A stretch of DNA of 64,000 nucleotides, taken from Pseudevernia furfuracea (lineage: Eukaryota; Ascomycota; Lecanoromycetes; Lecanorales; Parmeliaceae). Within the stretch, counting starts at the first letter, position 1. Each line of letters opens with the position of its first letter. The position numbers and the translations under genes are program-made. The notes under the pieces are model-generated. The model saw only the letters and a list, made by a program, of their open reading frames with translations. It made no database searches and was not told where the DNA came from. The stretch covers positions 1,550,001 through 1,614,000 of the forward strand of contig JAIUPT010000033.1 in NCBI GenBank assembly GCA_022315425.1, written 5' to 3'. This document shows, piece after piece, positions 20,474-30,665 of the stretch.

Positions 20474-21549
20474 ATGGCTCAACGCATCATGCGACCACAA
20501 GCTCTACACAAGACCATACATTCTGCATTTTCACCCACGGTGGTCGCTGTCTCTCGTCCGGTCGCAATCCCACGACGTCAGATCCGACACAGCTCACACT
20601 CGCCGTTGGGTGTTCCTCCAGCGGCACCCAGGAAGAAGGTCACGATCAATATACTGCAATCGCTTTACAAAAAGGATGAACCTATCACCATGATGACGGC
20701 GCATGACTTCCCAAGTGCCCATGTTGCCGACCATGCCGGCATGGATATAATACTCGTTGGAGACAGCTTAGCAATGGTTGCGTTGGGCATGGAGGACACG
20801 AGCGAAGTGGTTCTTGAGGAAATGATTCTACATTGCCGCAGCGTGGCACGTGCTACCAAGGCGGCGTTCACTGTGAGTCTCGGCACTTGGAATGAACATC
20901 CGAGAAAAACGGGCTAATCGTTGTTCAAAAGATCGGCGACCTTCCCATGGGCTCCTACGAGATAGCCCCCGAGCAAGCCCTCGAATCCGCAATTCGAGTG
21001 GTAAAGGAAGGCAGGGTCCAGGGCATTAAGCTCGAAGGTGGCCTAGACATGGCCCCAACAATAGAGCGTATCACACGAGCAGGCATCCCAGTCCTCGGCC
21101 ACGTCGGCCTTACACCCCAGCGCCAGAACGCCCTTGGCGGCTTCCGAGTCCAAGGGAAAACCACGCTCGGCGCCCTCAAAGTCCTCGAAGACGCCGAGGC
21201 CGTACAAGCGGCCGGATGCTTCGCTGTCGTCCTCGAAGCAGTACCTGCTGAGGTCGCCAGTCTGGTTACGAAGAAGCTGAAGATCCCTACTATCGGCATT
21301 GGTGCTGGCAATGGGTGCTCCGGACAGGTATTGGTCCAAGTTGATATGTCCGGCAATTTTCCGCCAGGCCGCTTTCTCCCCAAGTTCGTCAAGCAATACG
21401 GTGACGTCTGGGGCGAGAGCATAAGAGCTATTCAAGCCTACAAGACCGATGTGAAGAGTCGGGCATACCCAGCCCCGGAGCACACCTATCCCATGCCGGC
21501 AAAAGAGCTCGCGGAATTTGAGAATCTTGTCAAATCCAAAGCTATCTGA
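20474..21549 (+). CDS. panB: 3-methyl-2-oxobutanoate (ketopantoate) hydroxymethyltransferase
   Basis: Two exons (20474-20872, 20932-21549) give 338 residues. The intron is GTGAGT..AAAAG. The N-terminus (AQRIMRPQALHKTIHS..RRQIRHSSHS) is basic and serine-rich, a mitochondrial presequence typical of fungal PanB. The barrel shows PITMMTAHDFPSA, IILVGDSLAMVALG, the PMGSY segment, VQGIKLEGG, IPVLGHVGLTPQ and IPTIGIGAGNGCSGQVLV, all conserved PanB blocks. It adds a hydroxymethyl group from methylene-tetrahydrofolate to ketoisovalerate, the first step of pantothenate synthesis. ATG 20474 is preferred because the frame upstream has no ATG before non-conserved sequence. Confidence 0.95.
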
Positions 21550-21893
21550 TGCCCCCGTCTAATTTTGTTGCACCATGTACCCCACGTCGGTCGTTTGCGT
21601 ATCTCATAGCATTTCAGCGATTTTCTGAGTTTTTTTACACTGCCCAGTGACCACATTTGCTTGCATGGTTGGATGCATTTGGCGTTGGTCTGAAATAGAT
21701 AGCGTTGCCTCTAGATAGATGAGCATGCATCCATGTTAGAGAGTCGAACAGTCAGCTCACCCTTATGCTTTCTGCGCCATTTCATGAACACCTTCACTGA
21801 GCCATCAGTTACGCTCCACGCTCTCTATGCTGTCCACGCAATCCTGCAATACCTCCCATAACCGACCGAATGCCCTCACGCCATTTGCCGACC
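21550..21893. other. intergenic region between convergent panB and ATG12
   Basis: Shared 3' region; no gene seen. Confidence 0.6.
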
Positions 21894-22600
21894 TCATCCA
21901 AAAGCGGGCGTTATAGAATACGCCACGATGAGCTGATCGTCAGTCTTGAAGCACTGCAAACCATCATGTCAGCCCAAACCCAAACACTGAATCCATACCC
22001 CTTTCCTTCCCTTGACCCCTCTCTCCTCTCCCTCTGCCTTTTCTCCAATTCCCTCTCCTTATCCCCCATCCGCACCTCTAGAAGAGAAAAAGGAGAAGCG
22101 AGAAGAAGCAAACCCACCCTCCACAACCCCCCCACCCCCTCATCCAGCCCCGGCGCAAACACACTATTCACATAGCAAAACACCCCTCCGCCCCCACCGT
22201 CCGCCCCCTCCATGCCCTTCAACTTCCTACTCAAAAAGCTCACCACGGACTCGAACCGATTCGTAGAGGTGATTCGGAAGATCTTCTGCCGCAGTTGCGG
22301 GGCGGAGCCTACGGGCTGGAAGCGGATCGTCACTGCGAGGCACAACCCGCATCAGCCAGGGTCTCTCTTAGGGAAAAATTGTAGTCCAAGGAATGTTTAT
22401 GCGGGTGGGGGCCGGGTGGCTAAGTGACCTTTGGGGGGGATGCCATCGACGTCGTCGCTGGCTTTGGCGAGGGCGGTGGTCGCGTCTTGGGGGAGGGAGG
22501 TGAGGATCAGAGAGGCGGAGAGAGGGAGGGGAAGGGCGGCGGCTTCGGGGTCCTCGTCTGGGATGGGTGGAGATAGGGAAGGGTTTGGTGAGTCGGGCAT
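21894..22600 (-). CDS. ATG12: autophagy ubiquitin-like protein ATG12
   Basis: Three exons (22600-22429, 22332-22118, 21953-21894) give 148 residues. After a proline-rich, acidic N-terminal extension of about 45 residues, splicing restores VTIRFQPVGSAPQLRQKIF, then TNRFESVVSFLSRKL, VFCYVNSVFAPGLDEGVG and, in the last exon, CFKTDDQLIVAYSITPAFG. The C-terminal glycine (Gly148) is the residue conjugated to ATG5 by ATG7 and ATG10; the conjugate drives ATG8 lipidation at the phagophore. The 5' intron has an unusual GTCACT donor; phase and conservation support it. The glycine-rich insert GADGGGGG lies in a variable loop. Confidence 0.95.
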
Positions 22601-23822
22601 GATGATTACGTTGGGGGGGAGGAGTTGGTAAGATTACAATGGTGGGGAGAAAACGGACTACTTTATACTCCGAGAGTGCACTTTTCTGCAATACTTACAA
22701 TCGCTAGTATATTACTATTTCAGAGGGGTCGATTTCGGTATCATCTCATGTCACCAAAGAAGTTAAGCAGGCTGTCCTTTGAATATGCCCTCAAGTCCTC
22801 ATATCTTCCTCCCTGCAGTATGATCCTTCCCCACTGAAGAAGCCACACTGCTAAGATATACCTTGAGTGTTCTGTCTCCTCGTCCCAGGGCTCACGTATC
22901 ATCATCCAGCGGACTCACTGATACGAATTGCGAGATCTCCGAAGGGAAAGATGCACGTGTGCATCGACGCATTCCCGACAAAGGAACTCAAACCCCTACT
23001 TGTTCATGTCGAGAAACTCACCAAGGGCTTCGGGCTTCCACTAGGATAGCAAAATCTCAAATCCATTGGGAGCTGTCAGATGGCCCGCGTCCATATCTTC
23101 GTTATCCCATCCTAGGCATGTAAGGATGTCCGACTAGTGCATTGTCTGGCAGTTCAAGGTATGAATCGAGTTATCGGAGAGGCTTCAGAAGGGATCCACG
23201 AGTAGTAGCGTCCCATGAGCTCTGGCTTTTGCATTTAGGCTTGGCAAGTTGCCAGTTGGGATTCTGGCAGGCTGGGGAGCAGTATTGTTATGACAGCGGC
23301 CGCGTTGCTTGAGAAGATTGTTGCGTCTGTGGACGGTACAAGCCTGTGGTGGGGTGTTGAACGCGCCATCTCTGGATCTTCGTGAATTGCAAGACAAGCT
23401 TTGTCTGACCCTCACAGTTCCTCCAAAGTAATTAGAAACACCTATAAGAAATAAGTAGCATAATCAAGTTGGTAGAGCGGCCTCTGGCATTGCTGTAGGA
23501 CGCTGAGTTGAAAAAACTATGATTAGGCTAACGCTTCTACTTACTCCCATCCCGCTGACCTCCGATGCAGTACATAATCATAAGAAAGCCCCTTGTAGAT
23601 GCATGTCAACTATATACAGGCACGCTCGCCGTGATGCAGATGCAAGGGTCACCGCAATGCAGAATGGTATAATAAGTAGGCAAAGCAACCCTTTTGTAAC
23701 GCCGAGCCATGGTACAAGGAACGGCCGGAGTAGGAAACTCCAAAAACAGGCTATGCACGCTGTCGCTGGATATGTTACAGTGGCGTGGCGTCAGTCGCAT
23801 GGGTGAGCTGATATGCAACGAT
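22601..23822. other. intergenic region
   Basis: About 1.2 kb upstream of ATG12 and downstream of DBF4. No supported gene, RNA or repeat. Confidence 0.55.
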
Positions 23823-26076
23823 TTAAAAACCGTCGGAATTTGGCTCCCTGAGGTGCCGGCCAAGGTGGGCGAGGAGCTTGTCAAGATCTGTCCAATTGGC
23901 GTCTGTGAGAGCGAATTTGCGGTGCTGACTTGAAACGATGTGCTGTGTGGTGTCATTAGTATTGTCTCTGAGTATAGCATACGAGGAACTCACATCATCA
24001 AAGTGATCATATTTCTTTCGGCAATTCTCACAGTATCCCTCTCTTAGGTCCTTCCCTTTCGGCTCCTTCTCCTTCACTGCCTTCTCCGTTTGCTTTTCTT
24101 TCCTCCGTAGTTCCACAGCCAACCAAACATCCTCTTCCTCTTCCGACTGTGTAGATTCTTCATCAATATGTATCAGAGTCTCTGGGACCTGTCTCCGATG
24201 CTGTCTAACCGTAGGAATGTTCTTCTCGGCTCGAGCTGTACCTGCCGGGTCAATACTCCTTTGCCGTGTCTGAATGGTATTCAAAGGCGGTTTAGTGTTC
24301 TTTTCTAGGACTTTCCTTTTCAGCCCATGAACCTCCTTGCTAGTCCCAGCCTTCGCACCGGGGGCGGCTGCAGTGGAGGATATCATTTGAGAACGGATCG
24401 CAGATGTAATGTTTGATTGCTGTAAACCTGAAGCTGCCGGCTCGCCCCCAAAGAGTTTGGTGTCCGCATTGGAGATCGCATCCCTTGCTGCCTTTGTGGG
24501 GCTCCGGGTTTTTATCGGAGGAGGACAAAAGTCGTGAGTTGGCATTCTTGGCATTCTTTCTGGCGGCGGAGTGAAAGTATTTGGTATGCTCCTTTTTTCT
24601 TCTAGAGGTCGCTTTTGGGAAGCAGCTATTGCAGCACCGGCATCAGCGTCCTCTCGATTAGTTGCAGCACGAGTGCGCGGAGTCGTCCGAGTCTCCGCTT
24701 TCGCAAGTGCCTGGTCTCCAGCTCTCACCCTGCTTTCGGCCTCGGTTTCCTGTCGACTTAGATCTTCGACAAAGGGGCACCTTCCTTGACGCGCCGAGCG
24801 GAACTGAGGCCATTCTCCTTCTTCCTGGGTTGCGGGCCTAGGGTAATCTTTAACCATGATTGGCTTCGTTCTCTCATCGATGTCTCGAATGTAAATGAAT
24901 GGTCCTTTGAATGGTATGACCTCGCTCAAAGCAACAGTAGGGTCGCGATCTGATGGGCCATTGAGCCGCTCGTTTCGGAGCATACGAGACAAGTCAGGCC
25001 CCCGTTCGCCTCTAGTTGCAGCGTTGACTCCTCTCGAACGCGCCGCGTTGCCATTTTGTGCCTGGGTCTCGCTGGGGACATCGAACATGGAGTTGACCAC
25101 TCGGGACAGCTTTTCTAGTTGCCATAGCTTTATTCCCATCTCTTTTGCTTTCAGCAATATATCCGTGTTACCGGCATTGGCTTTTCGTGGCTCGACCACA
25201 TCATTGAGGCCACTGAAGCCTGTTTTTTTACTTGTAGCCGCTTCAAATGTGAATTTGTTTCGTTGCAACGGCTGTCCTCGAAAATCATTTTGACGGTCCA
25301 ATAAAGATGGATTTATCGTGCGAGGCTGAGTAGTGGTCTGTGAACTTGTAGACGCAGATGATGGGGTAATGGGTTCGGTTCCATCCCTGAGATCGTGGTC
25401 ACTTGGGATGGGTCGTGTGGTAACAACATGGGTAACTTCCTTGGAGAAAAACTTCTCCTCCCTCTAGACGGACGAATCGTTAGCAAGCAGCATAGCTTTG
25501 TTCGTTCTGCGTGAAACTTACCGCTCCAAGTGACCGGATCCATTTTGAGCATTTTACTCGAACTTCTTCAGGCAGGCTCTCGAAGTAGAACACAAAGGTC
25601 GGAAAGGATCTCTTGTAGTGCCTTTGCCATTGTCGGATGTCCTCCAACGCCTCATGTGACGCCTTCCCTTGTCTTTCCACCCTTTGCTGTACCTTCTGCT
25701 CGATCTTCTGTTCTACTCTTTGTGAAGACTTGTTCTCTTTGGCTGAAGCTAGGAGCTTTCTTTCGAATGGAGTTGGCTGAGCATTGACTGGCCGCCGGTT
25801 AAAGACTCGGGCTTCTGCGGACTGTAATGTCTGCTTTCTGGGAGAGGTCCGTAGATTTGTCCGTCCATCTTCCAGAACTTGTCTCTTTGCTTGAGGCTGT
25901 AAGTCATAGGGAAGGTCTTCTTGGGCTTCGACTTGGTCTCGTGAGCGTTTGAAAGTTGCAGCGGCTACAGAACGGAAGGGCGAATTAGCAGCGTTGGGAA
26001 CGTTTCCTAGAGGTACCCTTCTGCTGGACATGTTGCCCAGCTTGTGTGGTGCCGGCGATAATGATACTTCGGCCAT
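23823..26076 (-). CDS. DBF4: DBF4/NimO-type regulatory subunit of the Cdc7 kinase (DDK)
   Basis: Three exons (26076-25522, 25463-23994, 23942-23823) give 714 residues. Motif N, a BRCT-like fold, spans the first junction: SFPTFVFYFESLPEEV, then FFSKEVTHVVTTRPIP. Motif M appears as PFKGPFIYIRDIDERTKPIMVKDY (around residues 315-340), the Cdc7-binding segment. Motif C is a zinc finger of the form CX2CX9HX5H with Cys663, Cys666, His676 and His682, assembled only after removal of a 51-bp intron. DBF4 activates Cdc7 to phosphorylate MCM helicase and fire replication origins; it is normally cell-cycle regulated. The N-terminus is basic and rich in phosphorylatable residues. Confidence 0.94.
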
Positions 26077-26873
26077 GTGTAAATATGCTGGGCTCCCAAG
26101 GTGATCGGGGCAAGTGGTGGGGCTGTTGTTTGGCCCGCAACGCGACGTGCTTCACGTCCCGTAGAGACGAGACAGCGGTCATGAAGAATACATGATGATT
26201 GCAACAGCTTCCCTTAAGGCAATTGCAGTTTCGTGACCTCACAAAAGACGGTGAGGTATTGATTGGTTGTTTGTTGTGGGTGGGAGCTCTGTAATTACAC
26301 AGGTCTCGGCAGCTGCCCGCTCCCATTGTTGATGCTCCACACTCGTTTCCCGAGCCTGGCAACCACCCTAGCCTAGTGGCTTGGCGCCCATCTCTAACAA
26401 CGAGATCCTTCGGACAATTTCATATTTCATGCATGTTGAATGCCACCACTGCACCAGCAAGATCATCAATGCTAGTAACATTTCATGTGCACTGTTGCTA
26501 AGCAATGACTCTGCAACCGCTGAGTGAGAGGGTGCGGGTCAAAAGCCAGCTGACTGGCTCAATTCTGCATCTTGCCCTCCATTTTCATCCATTCATTCCT
26601 CAAATAGGCCAATCGTCGGATCGATTTGGCCAGTATGTGAACGTACTCATTATTTACCTCCATTGGTAAGCTCAAGGTAAGCAAGCCGCCTGCGTGGAGC
26701 GCAGAACATAGACCCCGCAGGAAGAACCCCACTTGCCCCAAGGTCGTGGAAAGATATGAATCTAAAAACCCCATCCTTTTCCGTTCGAGAAATGATCATT
26801 GTCCAATTCCTTGCATACACTCAACACACCTGTTTCTTTTTAAGGAACCAGGCCGCAAATTTATCACTACATA
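26077..26873. other. intergenic region between divergent genes
   Basis: Divergent promoters of DBF4 and the oxidoreductase; nothing else supported. Confidence 0.55.
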
Positions 26874-27818
26874 ATGCAAGCCTTGCAATTGACCAGAGAA
26901 GGCGCTTCCGCCCCATCTCTTAAGTTGATCACCACTCCCAAACCAACCCCAGGCCCTGGTCAAGTTCTCATCCAGATCAAGGCCTCTCCCATCCAACCCA
27001 GCGACGTCCTAAATAGCAAGGGTCTCTTCCCTCACACCACATTACCCCGAATTCCCGGCCGAGATTTCGCTGGGATCGTTGTCGATGGCCCATCCCACCT
27101 CTTGGGCAAGGAAATCTTCGGCACCAGCGGGCATGACTTCAGCTTTACAGAAGATGGCTGTCACGCCGAGTACTGTCTCCTCTCCGAGACAGCAGTCGTT
27201 GAGAAACCAAAGAAATTGTCATTCGTGCAAGCAGCGTCAGCAGGCACTCCGTTCACGACCGCAGCAATTGCCTTGAGACGCGCGGGAGTGAAGGCAGGAG
27301 AGACTGTTCTAGTGCTAGGAGTTACGGGGCAGGTTGGCTCGGCTGTTGCAAATTTGGCCAAGTTGTGGGGATGCAAAGTCCTCGGTGTTGCGAGAGGGAA
27401 TGCTGCCGAGATAGACTCAGCTGGAGATCCGACGTTGAGCAAAGCCAAGGCGCTGACCAATGGTAATGGTCCCGATGTAGCTGTCGACACTGTCGGAAAT
27501 GCCGAACTCGCACAGTCAGCAATCGAAGTGCTCGGCTTCCGTGGGCGGTACTCGTTCATTTCGGCACCTAGAGGCGGGAACTCGAAGGTGCCGGTGGATT
27601 TTCTAAGTGTCTATCGGAGAGAAGTGACTCTTATTGGAAATAATTCGGTGGACCATTCACAAGAAGAAATGACGCAAGAGCTGAAGAGTATGTGTGAGGG
27701 CTTTGAGTCTGGAGTATTGGTGCCTATGAAGGAAAGTGCGATGACTTTTATCAACCTGCAGGAGGCTATTGAAGGATATGCGGATGGTAAGAAGAGATAT
27801 GTCATCAGATTTGACTGA
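26874..27818 (+). CDS. MDR-superfamily NAD(P)H quinone oxidoreductase-like protein
   Basis: Intronless, 314 residues. GroES-like N-terminal domain (VLIQIKASPIQPSDVL, then PRIPGRDFAGIVV) and a Rossmann domain with VLVLGVTGQVGSAVANLAK as nucleotide-binding loop, ending in ANGKKRYV-like YADGKKRYVIRFD. The catalytic and structural zinc ligands of true alcohol dehydrogenases are absent, which points to the zinc-free quinone oxidoreductase / enoyl reductase branch. The substrate is unknown. It is convergent with the gene at 28018-29733, 199 bp apart. Confidence 0.88.
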   Translation: MQALQLTREGASAPSLKLITTPKPTPGPGQVLIQIKASPIQPSDVLNSKGLFPHTTLPRIPGRDFAGIVVDGPSHLLGKEIFGTSGHDFSFTEDGCHAEYCLLSETAVVEKPKKLSFVQAASAGTPFTTAAIALRRAGVKAGETVLVLGVTGQVGSAVANLAKLWGCKVLGVARGNAAEIDSAGDPTLSKAKALTNGNGPDVAVDTVGNAELAQSAIEVLGFRGRYSFISAPRGGNSKVPVDFLSVYRREVTLIGNNSVDHSQEEMTQELKSMCEGFESGVLVPMKESAMTFINLQEAIEGYADGKKRYVIRFD

Positions 27819-28017
27819 GATAGTAGCCTCGTGTGATGAGTTTGTTATTCGTAAACTGCTTGTCAATTTATGCGATTGAAGATTCCCGACTTTTTGAATT
27901 AATGTCCCTTTCCCTTTGGATTTGTTCGACTCCAGGGAGGTTTTATCCCTTCATTTCAGATCTGACCTGCCACCTGCTTTTGAAAGTTTTCGGCATAATA
28001 TTGAACAAAGACGCTTT

Positions 28018-29733
28018 TCACAGGACCTTAACCTTCATCCACTCACTCGTCCCTACTCCCAGATTCAATCCATTCCTCGCCCACCAAGCCCTAACCCTAT
28101 CCTCCCCCGATCCCCCGAGACTATCCTCCAAAGCTTCCTCAATATCACAGGTCTTATACTCAACAGTGTACTTGCTCTGTTTCCACCATTCCAACACATC
28201 CACGTGCCCGTTCTTCGTCGGGCCAACCAAGACTTGGTTGTCATATTGCATCTTCGCGCCTTTGCATTCTTTCCAGAGCTGTAGGACGTCAATGTGGCCG
28301 TTTGCAGACGCGATGCGTGCGACGGATGCTTCGTGACCGAAGGGGATGCCAGAGTTGACCCACCACTGGAGTGTGGCGGCTTGGCCGTTTTGGGCAGCGT
28401 AGATGATGGATTTACCGACTAGGAGGGGAAGAGGCGGCGTTTGGTTGGTATTTGATGGCATTTTGCTGGCTCTGGTCACAGAGTTTCCACTCTCAGTGTC
28501 GTCCGCGCTAGCCTCATCATAGTCGGTGTGGGCTTCGCTATTTTGAGGTAAAGAAACCTTGCGCCACCATTCGAGCACTCCGAGATTGCCTCTCGAGGAC
28601 GCTTGCTCGAGCGCTGCTTCTGTGTAGCGGAGTGGGAGACGTGATTTGCGCCACCAGTCGAGAACACGAATGAAGCCCGCTTTGGAGGCAGAATCGAGAG
28701 CTTCGGCGTTATATTCCTTGTGGAGAAAGGATGGTGAGGTATGCCACCAGTCTAGGATGGCGATTTGGCCAAAGACTGCAGATGCCTTTGTTGGAAGTAG
28801 AGTTTGTCCGAACGTAGACCAGAACAAATCTTTGTGGTTCGACTCGAGGTAGGAAAGAAGGTTCGTACGCGAGAACTTGATAATGAGCTTCACGCAGAGC
28901 CAGGAGAGCCATTTAGGTACTGGATAGAGCCTGAACCATGAAAGCACCTGGTCATAGTTGCCGATCAGCATAGTCCATTCGAGATCGCTGAATCGTTGCA
29001 CATCCACAGAAATGCTATGCACTTTTGGGACATGCGCCCTCCATTCTGTTGGCATGGGTAGATTGGTATAGATCCCTAAAGACTTTGCGACTTCCCAATC
29101 ACCTACGTTCTCCATGATTAATGACCAAATTTCTATAGGCAATTGTAACTGAGTCGGTTGAGCATGATTGGGCGAAAGCTGAAGACATCCAGAAAAGGGC
29201 TCCAAGTCATGGCCGATTGAAATGAGATCCGCCTGGTTTTGCACCTCTTGAATGAGATCATCCAGACCTGGCCAACTCTGACCTGCACTGAGTGGGTCAT
29301 CGAAGCCATGCCATAGAACAGGCTCGAGAACACGAATCCAATTCCATTTTCTTCTTATTTTGTTTATCTGCTTTCTTGTCATTGGATTCTCCCACATGGC
29401 AAATGTCATGCCGGGTATCATTAGGATCTTTTTGGACACATCCCAGGATCTGAGTACCTCGAGCAGAAAATGGTCTGTACCTGCCTGCAGCATATTGCTC
29501 AATGAGCCGGCGCTCAAGCATGCTATGACAAGCAAATCAGTCCATTCTACCAATTCATCAGATGGCATAAACTTCAGCTGCTCCGGATGAAAGCCGTACA
29601 ATCCTCCAACTGGTCCATCATAGTACCTCGTTCTGATGTTTTGTCGGTCTAACAAATGCTCGACAACACGGACGGCAACGCCAGGATCATGTTTAGAGTC
29701 TTTGTCCTGAGCAACCAGAACGTTCACTTTCAT
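28018..29733 (-). CDS. PPCDC-like flavoprotein domain fused to ankyrin-like repeats
   Basis: Intronless, 571 residues. Residues about 1-165 follow the flavoprotein fold of phosphopantothenoylcysteine decarboxylase/Hal3: MKVNVLVAQD start, WTDLLVIACLSAGSLSNMLQ in place of the APLSANTLAKIA segment, LLEVLRSWD, and PGMTFAMWENPMT in place of PAMNxxMW. The His-containing motif preceding the flavin loop and the Asn of PAMN are not seen, so decarboxylation is doubtful. Residues about 190-215 (QLPIEIWSLIMENVGDWEVA) look F-box/Skp-like. The rest is a series of degenerate ankyrin-like units (AILDWWHTSPSF, RVLDWWRKSRLPLRY, GVLEWWRKVSLP, DVLQLWKECKG, DVLEWWKQSKY). Function unknown; a redox- or ligand-linked scaffold is inference. 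Confidence 0.75.
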   Translation of the reverse strand: MKVNVLVAQDKDSKHDPGVAVRVVEHLLDRQNIRTRYYDGPVGGLYGFHPEQLKFMPSDELVEWTDLLVIACLSAGSLSNMLQAGTDHFLLEVLRSWDVSKKILMIPGMTFAMWENPMTRKQINKIRRKWNWIRVLEPVLWHGFDDPLSAGQSWPGLDDLIQEVQNQADLISIGHDLEPFSGCLQLSPNHAQPTQLQLPIEIWSLIMENVGDWEVAKSLGIYTNLPMPTEWRAHVPKVHSISVDVQRFSDLEWTMLIGNYDQVLSWFRLYPVPKWLSWLCVKLIIKFSRTNLLSYLESNHKDLFWSTFGQTLLPTKASAVFGQIAILDWWHTSPSFLHKEYNAEALDSASKAGFIRVLDWWRKSRLPLRYTEAALEQASSRGNLGVLEWWRKVSLPQNSEAHTDYDEASADDTESGNSVTRASKMPSNTNQTPPLPLLVGKSIIYAAQNGQAATLQWWVNSGIPFGHEASVARIASANGHIDVLQLWKECKGAKMQYDNQVLVGPTKNGHVDVLEWWKQSKYTVEYKTCDIEEALEDSLGGSGEDRVRAWWARNGLNLGVGTSEWMKVKVL

Positions 29734-30665
29734 GCTTGGTACTTCGGCTTGTTTTGTCAGGACCTCGGTAAACTTTAGGATCTTAAAAGATCGTGGAGCT
29801 CTTGACCTAGAGAACGGCGCAAGCCATCTGGATGTATAGAGTGCTCACGACTCGTCCAGCAACAGTAGGCTCGTCGAGGTGATTAAAGGAAGGTAGCGCG
29901 CAAGGTCGTTAGAACTTTTGGAAATACTCTAAGGTTAAACGTCATCACCTTCAACTCCTCGGCTCAATAATCCGCCAATCACATTCAAGCTCTAGGCTTG
30001 AGGATTCTTGATGAACGTGAGTACTTGTAGACTTGCGTGCTTGCGTTTTACAGCTTGACCTTGAGAGGCAGAAATTCTGCCAGCTTTTTGTTGATTTGAT
30101 GGTCTCCAGCGCTTGAGTACTTACGTAGAGTATATGCGTATTTCTAGAGTGAGTAAGGTATCAGAGAAAAGGATTGGAGACTTGACACATCATGCATGAT
30201 CATCACTGCATCATGACCCTTAGGGACCCTTAGGGGGTGAACCCCCCCATAAAAGCACAGGCAATAGGGCATGGCCAGGCTGTGGCTTGACGGCAGAGAG
30301 CATTAATTCATTGGTTACCGGTCTGCCCTAGGAGGGAAGCTAAACACCTTAAAAGTAAATCGTGATTCGTGATGTGCCTCACATGCGACGATGCCGCCAC
30401 ACCTCTGTTATCAAATGTTTAAGACTTGATAAACTCTCTACGTACCTATACAGAAATATGCCCCTCGGGCTGTTTATATTCTCCGTGAGAGCTCCATTGA
30501 TGCTCACCATCCCAACTATTCGGTCCTAACTTATTGTCCTTGCACTTTCCCTATCTTCTAGACCGTCTGCCATGGCCAACAAAACAAATCTCGACCTTTG
30601 AATGCTGCCAGAATACCGCTCAAGAAAGAACCGATGGGCCAATCATAAGTCGGAAGTCAATTAAG
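29734..30665. other. promoter region of the phytochrome gene
   Basis: Divergent promoters. Contains two TTAGGG-like words and a short hairpin (GGGGG TGAA CCCCC near 30233-30247). The coding frame of the phytochrome remains open upstream to 30534 but without ATG. Confidence 0.5.

Noticed and set aside
23462..23512. tRNA-like stretch (GTTGGTAGAGCGG resembling a D-arm/A box)
   Set aside because: No B-box (GGTTCRANYCC) follows at the right distance and no cloverleaf can be drawn.
30215..30247. two TTAGGG words as interstitial telomere repeat
   Set aside because: Only two copies separated by two bases; too short to mean more than chance, although a small hairpin is adjacent.
30534..30665. 5' extension of the phytochrome frame by 44 codons
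   Set aside because: It starts at TTG, not ATG, and has no family similarity; ATG 30666 is the first in frame.
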